Shown here in pieces: positions 1 to 10,100 of a stretch of DNA of 64,000 nucleotides. Each line of letters begins with the position of its first letter. The first letter of the stretch is position 1. The stretch spans positions 24,428,001 to 24,492,000 of the forward strand of contig NC_071331.1 in NCBI RefSeq assembly GCF_010183535.1, read 5' to 3'. A model generated the notes under the pieces. That model had not been told where the DNA came from, did not search any database, and saw nothing but the letters and a program-made list of their open reading frames with translations. A program made the position numbers and the translations under genes. The stretch is from Caenorhabditis remanei. Its lineage: Eukaryota; Nematoda; Chromadorea; Rhabditida; Rhabditidae.

Positions 1-345
1 CTTCAATTACCCGTATCTCCTCAGGGTGTAGAGCTATCAAAAAGTTGTCAACTAGTAAAATGTGTAGAATTTCCAGCTCTATATTTTACTAATTGGCAAC
101 GTTTTGATAGCTCAACACCCTGAGGAGATACGCGCTTTTAAAGTTTAAAAGGGTGGAGGAGAGGCGCAGACAGCTACAGCGCTCTCGTTTCTCTGCGCTC
201 TCTCCCTCTCTCTCTCCCGAATCTTTGACCGCTTATATCTCCCGCCCCTTTCCAGCTATCAAAAAACTTCCAACTAACAAAATACTCCAAATTTTCTGCT
301 CTATAATCTTATCTTTTTACCAGCCTATCTGCCTCGCCTTCGGCG
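1..345. repeat. Modular hairpin repeat (family A), window edge
   Basis: Positions 8-145 form an inverted repeat: an arm with the gtatctcctcaggg block and 'gctatcaaaaagttgtcaac' is answered by its complement ending in ccctgaggagatac. It is followed by the GACGCAGA/tctctgcg stem typical of this family and a tail (ccgcccctttccagctatc) that recurs near 1270 and 6780. I see no coding potential. The same family recurs at 1130-1345, 3225-3720, 5155-5580, 6150-6860, 26935-27330, 41220-41600, 49255-50045, 52180-52610, 53200-53290 and 56955-57430. It has no recognisable transposase and is probably a non-autonomous element; its class is unknown to me. Confidence 0.7.
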
Positions 346-395
346 ATTCAGTCGGCTGGTCTCTCTTCATTCACGTGGCCACCTTCTCTCAAACG

Positions 396-470
396 TGCCC
401 GCATGGCCGAGTGGTTTGAAGCGGCGGTCGTGTCCAAAGCACGCTAGTTCGGTTTTGCCCACTGGCTCAG
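396..470 (+). pseudogene. tRNA-like relic (Ser/Leu-type A box)
   Basis: The stretch gcatggccgagtggtttgaa is a near-perfect class II (Ser/Leu) tRNA A-box/D-arm. Further on, ctagttcggttttgcccact keeps only a damaged B box (ggttttgccc in place of ggttcgaatcc). I cannot close an acceptor or anticodon stem, so this reads as a decayed tRNA or tRNA-derived SINE head. It lies about 150 bp upstream of the acetyltransferase start. Confidence 0.45.
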
Positions 471-622
471 TTTCTCTTCTCTTTCCAAAACCGTTGCGGA
501 CAGCGCCTCAGACAGACAGACAACGCCCAATTGTCTTTTATATCTTATCTTTTTATTTCTTAGTTATTCCCACACCCATACCATGTCTTCTTCCAGAAAA
601 CTAACCAATTTGTTCAACAACT

Positions 623-3600
623 ATGCCGTCATCTACCTGCACCTTCTGCTCCGAATCGTTCAAAACTTATCAAGAACTCGTCGAGCATCGTGAGGAAGCG
701 AAACACTTTGACAAGCTCTACTTGTGCGAAGTTTGTAATACAAGATTCTCGTAAGTTTTTAATACTTAGACTCCGCCTACATTTAAAGTTGTTTCAGAAA
801 GCAAAATGGTGTCGAGAATCACTTCCGTGATAACCACCTTCCAGTGTCTGGAAAAGGAAAAGATGATGAGAAATTGAATCGGATGTGGGACAAGGGAACC
901 TACTTCACCAAATCGGAGAAGCCAGAGCCAAAGAAGGAGCCAAATTCTGATGGAACCAAAAGACAAGCGGACGATAACAATGTTCAAAAGCCACCAGTGA
1001 AGAAAGTCAAGAAGTTTGACCCAACAAAGCCAAGCACATCCAAGGTAAGGAGGCCATAACTATGTCTGCAGAGGTTTGAGTGTTTCGAATTGTTGATAAA
1101 TGAGTAGAGCGAAACACGGTCTACATTTTTGTAGTTAACTATTTTTTGATAGCTTTACACCCTGAGGAGATACGGGTGGTCAAAGGTGAGGAGAGACGCA
1201 GACAGCTAGCGCGCTCTCGTTTCTCTGCGCTCTCTTCCTCTCTGCAATATCTTTGAACACTTTTATCTCCTGACCTTTCTAGCTATCAAAAAACTTTCAA
1301 CTAACAAAATACTCCAAATTTTTCGCTCTATAATCATATCTTTACTAATTAACAACTTTTTTGCTCTGCACAGTCTCCCAGACTCCGAGAAAGAACTGCA
1401 AGGAAATTTTTGATCTACCTCATGAAACGAATAATTTGAGAAATTAGCAGGTCTAGAACATTATTTCTTTAATTTTTAGCGTAAAGCTCAAGGTCGGAAG
1501 TAAGAAAATTTCAGTTTTAGAATTATTCTGAATGCATTATCCACCCATTCAATCCAAAAAATCCTGGTTTTATATATTATTTCCGGTCGAAATGGCAATT
1601 TTTTTATTTGATTTCGGAAAAATCTACGGGATTTGTTCGTTTCTCAACATTATCAAACGAATGATATCTCAAAACGTGCTCCGGAGATTTGTACACATTT
1701 CTGTAGGACGGTTTTTCAATTTGCTTATTAGTTTTCGAGAAATCGATCAATTTCTGAATTTTTTTCAGTTTTTTGTTATTTTCTCGAAAACTAATGAGCA
1801 AATTGAAAAACCGTCCTACAGAAATGTGTACAAATCTCCGGCGGACGTTTTGAGATATCATTCGTTGGATAATGTTGAGAAATGAACAAATCCCGTAGAT
1901 TTTTCCGAAATCAAAATGAAAAATCACTGTTTCGACTTGAAATAATATCTGAAACCAGAATTTTTTGGTCTCAATGGGTGGATAATGCTCTCAGAATATT
2001 TTTAAAACTGAAATTTTCTTACTTCCGACCTTGAGCTTTACGCTAAAAATTAAAGAAATAATGTTCTAGACCTGCTAATTTCTCAAATTTTTCGTTTCAT
2101 GAGGTAGATCAAAAAATTCCTTGCAGTTCTTTTTCGGAGTCTGGGAGACTGTGCTCTGAAGCATAATATTTTAATGTCAAATTCAATTTCAGGCGGGAAA
2201 AATTATATGCTGCGAAGAGGGCGTGGAGTACAAATACAGTGCCACCAACATCAAATGCTCTGGAAAAAAAGAATGTCGAGTCCGCCCTGGAGGAAGTTAC
2301 ATGTTTGCAGATGACACTGTATACTGTATGAGATGTTTTGGAGTGGAGAAGAGAAAGAAGAAGGACAACATCCTTGGAGATATCAATAATTGGAGACAAT
2401 TGGAAAATGTCGTGGAGACTTTCGAAGCACTCAAGGAATGCGGTGATTGTGGAGGGCTCTGGCATGAAAGTTGTTCGATGACACTTGCCACCACTACATT
2501 TATCTGCCACAGATGTGTCACTGGGTACTCGATTCCCAAAATTGAGATCAGGCACTCATGCCCGCTATCCCAATTCATGACAGAGAGGTTGAACAAGTTA
2601 TGCGGAAAACCAGTAACCCGGAACACTGGAATCGCGGTGGTTAACTTCACGTCGAGGAGGACAGTGGACTTGGTGGCGGATCGCCCGAATCATTTGAAAG
2701 AGCAGTTTAGAAATACGTACGGGAACACCACAAACTACACCCAAAGGATGATTTATGTGATTCAAAGAACTTTCAAGGCGGACTGCATATTCTTCTCAAT
2801 GATATGCCATGAATATGAAAACCACGCTGGAACAAAGTATTGCCTGATTGATACTCTCGACTCGGTACCGTACTTCACGACAACGGCTACAGTATCCCGA
2901 GGAGCAGCACATCACGAAATCATGCTCTCATATTTCGACTTTATGAGACGTGTTGGCTACGAGAAAGCACATTTATGGGCAAACGCTCCTGTCCAGGGGG
3001 ATAACATGATTTTCACGTGTCACCCGATGGCGCAGAAGTATTTGAGTCAGGTTGAGTTGGAGGGATACTACGAAAAGATGCTGGCGAAAGGAGAAAAATC
3101 AGGGATTTTCAAGAAATGGAGAAACTTTGGAGGATTTAAGGAAGATGTTGAGAGGTAAGAGGGGAGAGGGTACTGTAGTCACAGAGCTACCAACTTTTAA
3201 ACAGATGTATCTCAAAAAAGGGAGGAGCTAGAAAAAAGTGGTCAGATAGAGAAATGTAGAGCTTTAAATTCTTCACATTTTACTAGTTGAAAACTTTTTG
3301 ATAGCACCAAATCCTGAGGAGATACGGGCGGTTGAAGTTTGGAGAGAGACGCAGAGAAACGAGAGGGTCTAGCTGTCTGCGTCTCTGTCCAACTTCCACC
3401 TCCCGTATCTCCTCAGGGTGGAGAGCTATTAAAAAGTTGTCAACCAGTAAAATGTAGAGCTTAAAATTTTTCACATTTTACTAGTTGAAAACTTTTTGAT
3501 AGCACCAAAGCCTGAGGAGATACGAGCGGTCAAAGAAACAAGGGAAGAGACGCAGAGAAACAAGAGTGTCTAGCTGTCTGCGCCTTTGTCTCTCACCTCC

Positions 3601-4159
3601 CGCCTTTAAACGGATGTACCTCCTCAGGTTTTGGTGCTATCAAAAAGTTGTCAACTAGTAAAATGTGTAGAATTTTAAGCTCTATCTTTTAGTAGTTAAC
3701 AACATTTTGATAGGGAAAAGGGGTCATTAGATATGGAAGTTAGAAAACTCATTACTTCTTTTCAGCAACCTTCGTAAAAAGAAGGATTACAAAGGGATCC
3801 AACCGATCCACATTCCAATTTTCGAAGGATCTCAATGGGAATATTTTAACCAAAAATACGAGCCAGAACCGGAAGACAAGGAAAACTCGGAAGCGGCGAA
3901 CTTTATGAGGAAGTTTACAAGAAACATTCCCGATAATCTCACCAACACATTCTGGATGGATTTGAAGAAGCGAGATAAGCCGATGGATCCGGAGTTGTTG
4001 GAGGGAAGGAGGAATTCCCATGAAGATCTTGGAGACAAGATGTCATTCTTGGAGCTGTGTGTGGAGAACAATTGGGAGTTCTCTACTTTGAGGAGAGCCC
4101 AATTCGCTACGATGGGGATCATTGATGTGATAAATAGGTTTACGGTAGTACAGGATTAG
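623..4159 (+). CDS. CBP/p300-type histone acetyltransferase paralog with N-terminal C2H2 fingers
   Basis: Four exons: 623-750, 798-1044, 2193-3154 and 3766-4159, phases consistent, 576 aa, stop TAG. A trans-splice-like acceptor (tcttcttccag, ending 596) precedes ATG 623. Residues 6-27 and 34-55 are two C2H2 fingers (C-x2-C-x12-H-x4-H). Exon 3 begins with the Cys-rich PHD/RING-type module of CBP (about 131-234) and continues into the KAT11 domain (about 240-450). HLWANAP (W387) matches the p300 HIWACPP loop. GYYEKML (416-422) matches EWYKKML, so the catalytic Tyr1467 equivalent is Y418, but the preceding Trp is Tyr. TAZ, KIX, bromodomain and Q-rich regions are absent, so it is far shorter than CBP-1. 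C. elegans also has short cbp-1 relatives (cbp-2, cbp-3); orthology is not settled. A nuclear lysine acetyltransferase role is inferred, and activity is uncertain. Intron 2 holds a 787-bp palindrome. Confidence 0.85.
1368..2154. mobile_element. Foldback palindromic element in intron 2 of the acetyltransferase gene
   Basis: The left arm (about 1368-1747) and right arm (about 1785-2154) are near-perfect reverse complements. They share the termini gcacagtctccca/tgggagactgtgc and internal blocks such as aaagctcaaggtcggaagta. The spacer is under 40 bp. A possible 3-bp TCT duplication flanks it. There is no transposase ORF; the two overlapping ORFs in it are mirror images of each other. It sits inside or beside a family-A hairpin, so insertion was probably nested. 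Confidence 0.85.
3225..3720. repeat. Concatenated family-A hairpins in intron 3 of the acetyltransferase gene
   Basis: Two palindrome types alternate head to tail. One is the ttttactagttgaaaac / tcaactagtaaaat arm pair with cctgaggagata blocks. The other is a gacgcagagaaacgagag / tagctgtctgcgtctc stem. At least two full units are present, and together they fill most of intron 3 (3155-3765). Confidence 0.75.
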
Positions 4160-5150
4160 AATTCCCCAGTGAGATCCAAGTTACGTTCTAGAATCCTTCT
4201 CCTCAACCAGATTCCTTATCCAGTCTTCTAACTTTCTACTGTCTTTTCCCTGTCCAGGGTCTTATTCCTCTCTCTCTCCACATTCTCCAAATTTCTGACA
4301 CGCCTTCTAAGCATCTAAGCGATCCTGCTCCTACCCAAGATTACTTATCCATGTATCCTTGTCTTCGCTCTCCCCGCATAACTCCTCTCTATTCATATAC
4401 GAATCTTCATATTTCAGACACACCCTTTGAGCATTCTTGTCCATGACTCCTTCCACATCGCATATTCCTGTTCCTGCAGTCTTCTGATCCCTAGTCCGCC
4501 CTCATCTCCAAATATAATTCGAATAGTCCATCTCATACCCCCCCCCCCCCCACATGTTCTCTTCTTCTTGTACCATCACCATCTCCTAATCTCTACAATT
4601 CACTGTTACTACAGACTTGTGTACACTGTTTTTTCTCATATATCTATTATTCCACCACACATTCTTCCCTCTGCCTCTCCATAGCATTCCTAAAAAGGTC
4701 ACAATATGCCATCGATTTGTTTCCGACATTGCTCCCGTCCTCCAGATATTATATCTTGTTCCAATCTTGAATTTTTTCACTTTTCCTGATTCCGCTTCTT
4801 TTTTCAACTTAAGAATATCCCTTATATATTTCACAGATCCCAAATTTTTCAATATCTCTATTTGTTTTCTTGTATTTATGACTGTGCATGTCACTTAGCA
4901 CCATGTTCTGATTCCAGATCGCTCTCTTTTTTTTTAAACTTTTTAATTGTTTTACCTGTTTTACCTGTTTTACCCTGATTCCACCCTCCACTGTTTCATA
5001 ATTTTCCAATTATATATTCTCAATTTCCCAATTCTATCATATCATACATACCCCTTACTGTCACCTAGGTCATGAAATGATTTATTTTTCTTCCTAACTT
5101 TATTTACTCCCATTGAGTTCACCTGTTTTTTGTTAAATTTTCTGACCATC
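4160..5150. other. Pyrimidine-rich 3' flank of the acetyltransferase gene, no gene found
   Basis: About 1 kb is strongly T/C-rich on the + strand and includes a C13 run near 4541-4553. Short ORFs here (such as 4427-4684) are low complexity without a domain. It probably holds the 3' UTR and terminator of the upstream gene plus decayed repeats. Confidence 0.5.
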
Positions 5151-5154
5151 TCGA

Positions 5155-5580
5155 AAAACGGCAAAGCTTGAGAGATAGGAAGACGCAGAGAAGCTAGAGC
5201 GTCTTTTAGCTTCCACCGCCCGTATCTCCTCGGGATTTGGTGCTATCAAAAAGTTGTTAATTATTAAAATGAGCAGAATTTCAATTTCTACATTTTATCA
5301 GTTGACAACATTTTGATAAGATTGAAAGCTTGGAAGTTATAAGCGTTTGAACTATCAAAGGTGAGGAAATTGGATGAGACGCAGAGAAGGTTGTCTGCGC
5401 GCGCTCTAACCTTTCTGGTGAAAGACGCAGAGAAACGAGAGCGCTCTTGCTGCCTGCGTCTCTGCTTTCTTAGGGTTTGATGCTATCAAAAACTTTTCAA
5501 CTAGTAAAATGTGTAGAATTTCTTGTAGATCATTTTTGTAGTTGACAATTTTTTGATAGCACAAATATATGAAATTTAGG
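5155..5580. repeat. Family-A hairpin cluster upstream of the transthyretin-like gene
   Basis: It contains the GACGCAGAGAA stems, gtatctcctcgggatttggtg and 'gctatcaaaaa(g/c)ttgt' arms of the family. The remaining 5581-5836 is the proximal 5' flank of the next gene. It includes a small inverted repeat around ttttgaaac/gtttcaaaac, seen at about 5668-5735. Confidence 0.6.
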
Positions 5581-5836
5581 AGTACCAAAACCTCATTTTT
5601 CAAAATTTTTGAAGCGTCTCGGTTTTGAATCGTCTACATGGTAGAAATCCAGTTTAGGGACGTTTTGAAACCAGGACGCTTTGAAACTGTGCAGAAATGT
5701 CTTGATTATGAAATGTCATGGTTTTGAAACGTCCCAAAACTAAAAACCTCATTTTTATCACTGAATTTCACGTGACCACCATTTTTTCCCTATTTTCGAG
5801 ATTCATTTTTTCTGGAATTTTCATTTCCCTTTGAAA

Positions 5837-7033
5837 ATGCATTTCCTTACTATCTCCCTAGCCACCTGCCTCCTCCTAATCAGTCAATCCATCGCCGTCA
5901 GTGACGTCACCACGAAATTCCACTTCTCAGGAACCATCTCCTGCAATCGGACCGATCGGGGATCCCACTATGTCTCATGGATTGAGTTATGGGAGAGTGA
6001 TAGTATAGTTGATACAGAGTGGACACGATTCGCGGATGATCGATTGGAGCAGAATTATACATTGGATTGGAGTAAGAATCCGGTGAAGTTTGCATTGGAT
6101 GCAGTGGCACATGGAGATGGATTTGAGATGGTAAGATGTTTTCCAGTTAAACCGCCCGTATCTCCTCAGGGTTTGCTCCTATCAAAAAATTGTCAACTAG
6201 AAAAATATAGAGCATGAAATTCTGCACATTTTGTTTATTAACATTTTTTTGATAGCTCTACACCCTGAGGAGATACGGGTGGTCAAAGGCGTGAGGTGAG
6301 AGACAAAGACGCAGACAGCAAGAGAGCAAACTTTAACCACCCGTATCTCCTCAGGGTTTGCTCCAATCAAAAAGTTGTCAAGTACAGAAATGGAGGTCTT
6401 GATTTGATCTACAAGATGAAAAAAAGGTTTTTTGCTAGAAAATGTGGTTACCGGCATGGAAAAATAGGTTAATAGTTTTAAAAATGTAATTTTTTGGTTA
6501 ATTTGATGTAAAAATCACGTTTTAGGAAGTTTTCTTCAATTTTTGCGAGTTTCCAAATTTAAAGGCGCATATCTCAAAAGTGGGCGGAGCTATCAAAAAG
6601 TTGGCAACTAGTAAAATGGAGAGCTTGAAATTTGGAATATTTTATTAGTTGGAAGTTTTTTGATAGGAGCGAACCCTGAGGAGATACGGGTGGTCAAAGT
6701 TTTTGAGAGAGAGAGGAGAGGCGCAGACAGCTAGACACTCTCGCTGTCTGCGTCTCTCTCCCTCTCTCCCCAAACTTCAACCGCTTATATCTCCCGCCCC
6801 TTTCCAGCTATCAAAAAACTTCCAACTAACAAAATACTCTAAATTTTCTGCTCTATAATCCAATGCCCAGTAATTTCCAGATTTCCCAAGAATACGAGCT
6901 CTACTACCGTATCAAACACAACTGCAACAAGGATCGAGCGCCGGAAATCAAGAAAATCAACGTTTTCGGCACATTTGTAACCGCGGATAGAGCGTATCGA
7001 CATATCGGCGAGCGATTGGATGTGACGTCATAA
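5837..7033 (+). CDS. Transthyretin-like (TTL/TTR) family secreted protein
   Basis: Two exons, 5837-6130 and 6881-7033 (phase 0 junction), give 148 aa ending TAA. Residues 1-20 are a signal peptide (MHFLTISLATCLLLISQSIA). The mature part follows the nematode TTL pattern: an early strand with FSGTISCN (C36), an acidic mid-section, then ELYYRIKHNCNKD (C113), which corresponds to the 'KIYHDC' strand, and a KINVFGTFVTAD tail. The two cysteines likely pair. TTLs are extracellular beta-sandwich proteins. Some (TTR-52) bridge apoptotic cells to engulfing cells, but the ligand of most, including this one, is unknown. ATG 5837 is preferred over the TTG two codons upstream. The intron holds two family-A hairpins. 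The gene converges on the POMGNT1-like gene with 165 bp between stop codons. Confidence 0.8.
6150..6860. repeat. Two family-A hairpins inside the transthyretin-like gene intron
   Basis: The first hairpin (6150-6420) pairs gtatctcctcagggtttgctcc with ccctgaggagatacgggtgg. The second (6560-6860) pairs gctatcaaaaagttggcaactag with its complement, followed by the gcgcagacagctag/ctgtctgcgtctc stem. They account for almost the whole 750-bp intron. Confidence 0.75.
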
Positions 7034-7198
7034 GAATTGTCTGAAAAAGGGGCGGAGCTTGAAAAAAAGTGTCTAAATACATTATTATTATACAAGTAGC
7101 AACAAATTCGGCAAGATAGAGAAAAAACAGAAAAAAAATTATGCGTGTACCAGTAAAAGTGGGCGGGGCTTATCACAAAAAAAAAAGAAAAGAAAAAA

Positions 7199-10100
7199 TT
7201 ATTCAATTTTCAACGTTTCCGGCACAATGATCACTTCAATTGACTGGTGGAGAGTGAATCTGTAAAAATCAAAAAAATTTCAAAAAACAATTTTTCAGGG
7301 GGCGTGGCCCATACCTGAAAACCGTATTGCTCCTCAATATTTTTGGTGTCCAATACATTTTCAGACACTCGAATATCGATTCGACTTCTGGCGCCTTTGA
7401 GTAGGTCATCAGTATCGATTTCAGCGATTTTGGGTCCAGAGACTCCGCCCACTTTTCACATCCCATGGAGATGACGTCACTGGTGGGTATCGATTTTTTC
7501 TGAATAAAATTTTGATTTTTATCGATTTTGTAATTTCTGCTGGATTACGGTATTCTGTACGAGTTGATTCAAAAACGCCAAATACTCGTCGGCAGTCTCG
7601 AATTCCGTATTGATCAAATGGTCTTGTTGGCTGAAATTTATACAAAAATTGGAGGCTCCGCCTCCACTTTCAGCAATTATACCTATGAATCCGATGGCCT
7701 CTTCTAAACAGAATATTCTGTTTCTCCAACTCATCGACACGGATCTCGATGCGTGAAAGGGCGGGTACGAGGGAGGTGGAGTCACGGAGATCCCAATTTC
7801 CGCGTTCGGTGCAGCAGACTGAAAAAAGGGATGGGATTTTTCGAGATGAAATTCAAAAAACTGGTATTAACTGCGTTTTCCGGTACTTTTTGAGCCAAAA
7901 ATTGAGTTTTTAGCACAATTTTGAGCAAAGCGCCAGTTACAATGAAAAATTTTTGCCATAGCTTCCGCCTACGCGTGACTAAACGCGCTCTATCGATAAT
8001 TCGGTGGAAATTGTGTTATTTTCTGTGAATAATAACACAATTGTCATCAGAATTAGCGGTAGAGCGCGTTTTGTCACAGAAGAGTTGTTAAGGGTTCTAG
8101 ATGCCTAAAAAATAAGGCTATGTGCTCGATTTTGGGGGTTGTGTTATCGATTTTTATTTAAAAAAAATAAAAAATCCGGTGCTTGCCTCTACATACTGCT
8201 TGACTCTACTCGTCCTACAGGACATTTTAAGCTAAAAATCGAGTTTCTAGCACAATTTTGAGCAAAGCATACTTGCAATCCGGGCCGATCCGGGCCGACG
8301 GTTTTTATTGAATAACTTTCTTTAAAAAAATCGTATCGGGTTGGTTAATAGCTCAAAAGATGAGTATTTCGACCTGCCATCAGACAAAATCAAACCAGAC
8401 TTCCATGAAGATCCACAGAGGCCCCGGGCCGGGCAAAAGTGGGGGCCTCTGTGGATGTTCTGCGAAAATTGGTTTGATTTTGTCTGATGGCAGGTCGAAA
8501 TAACTATCTTTTGAGCTATAAACCAACCCGATATGAGTTTTTTGAAGAAAGTTATTCAATAAAAACCGTCGGCCCGGATTGCAAGTATGGAGCAAAGTGC
8601 TCTCCATAGGTCTTTCCCTTCCCTGTTACCGCGGACATTGGCGTCGACGCTTGTTATTAAGAGGTCTGGATAAGGTATCCGACCTAAAATTTGATGGGAA
8701 ACCCGAATTTTCAGGTCCGGAACCCTCAATTTATGATTTGAAGGGGGAAAATCATGGATTTTAGTTTTTTTCCCCAATGTGCTCTCTATAGGTCTTTCCC
8801 CTCCCTCTGACCGAGGACATTGCCGTAACTTACACTCTCTCAACCGGATATGTTTCTCATACAAATCCCTTTTCATCAAATACGATCCAACCGGCAGATG
8901 ATTCTTGATTCGATACACAGTTTGACCGTCTCCAGAAGTCGCCGTGAATCCTGTGTGAGCAAAATTGTTTTCAATTTTTTTCCTTTTCCCCAAAAACCCT
9001 GGAAATTACCATTCGAATTAAACGCCATTGCCAAATCGATAGTGGCGTCCGCTTTGTATGGTTCATAGATGGACGAGAAGTAGTGAAGATAGTCGGAGGA
9101 GAGGGTGACGTCCTCTTCGATGACAATGACGGATGAAGCATCGGGGAAGATGGAGAACGCGTTGGACAGGGAGAGAAGAAGGTGCGCTTAAAAGTGCTAT
9201 TTCTAGATAAAAATCGAAAAAAAAATTTTTTTGAAAATTTTTTCAAAGTGCTCTCCATACGTCTTTCCCCTCCCTCTGATCGCGGACATTGGCATTGAAG
9301 GGGATCTAGATGTCTTTCAAACCTTAAATTTGATGAAGAACCGAATTTTTTGAGTTTTCTCGGGTGAAAATGTGGAAAACGTCAAAGGAACAATAAAAAA
9401 TTTGGCCATAGCTTCCGCCTACGCGTGACTAAACGCGCTCTACCGATAATTCAGTGGAAATTGTGTTATTTTCCGTGGATAATAACACAATTGTCACCGG
9501 AATTAGCGGTAGAGCGCGTTTGTCACAGAAGAGGTGTTAAGGGTTCTAGATGTCTACAAATAAGGTATCCGACCTAAAATTTGATGGGAAACCCGAATTT
9601 TTTGAGTTTGAACCCTCACCATTATAACTCCCATTCGACTGAATCGCCACACTTTTCACATGAAACAACGCGGCTAGATCCCCATTCTCCGAGTACTCTT
9701 TATCATATGTCACCAGCACCATTTGGGTATTCAACCCCTCCTGATTGAGTAGCGACTCTAAAGTGATACGGAGTGAGTCGGGTGCCAGGCCAGACGCCAC
9801 CAGAATTGGCACGTTGAATATGGCGTCGTTGGCGCGTTGTTCGTCGTGGAGATGACGTGGCATGATGGGGGAATCAATTTTCGCGCCATTACAGAACTCC
9901 TCGTGACGGTCGTATTTCGCGCAGAAATGACGTTTCGGTAGGTTTCGGACGTCGGAGGAGATGGAGGAGGAGGCGGCGGTTAGGGTGTCTTTTCGCCCCG
10001 CCCATTTGTGGACTGAAAATGGAAAAAGTACAGTGAGCCATGATCTAGGAAGAAGAGATCATGGATCGAGTTACAGTAAGATCCAAAATAATTAGTATAG

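Noticed and set aside
1532..1927. Two overlapping ORFs with near-identical proteins on opposite strands
   Set aside because: They are the two arms of one palindrome, not genes.
7231..7452. An alternative reading frame with good-looking protein (KGARSRIDIRVSENVLDTKN)
   Set aside because: The neighbouring frame reads ECLKMYW and joins in phase to IEVIIVPETL, matching the POMGNT1 C-terminus; this frame joins to an immediate stop.
8556..8993. 145-aa minus-strand ORF
   Set aside because: Only its first part is exon 8 of the POMGNT1-like gene; the rest reads through the donor into repeat sequence.
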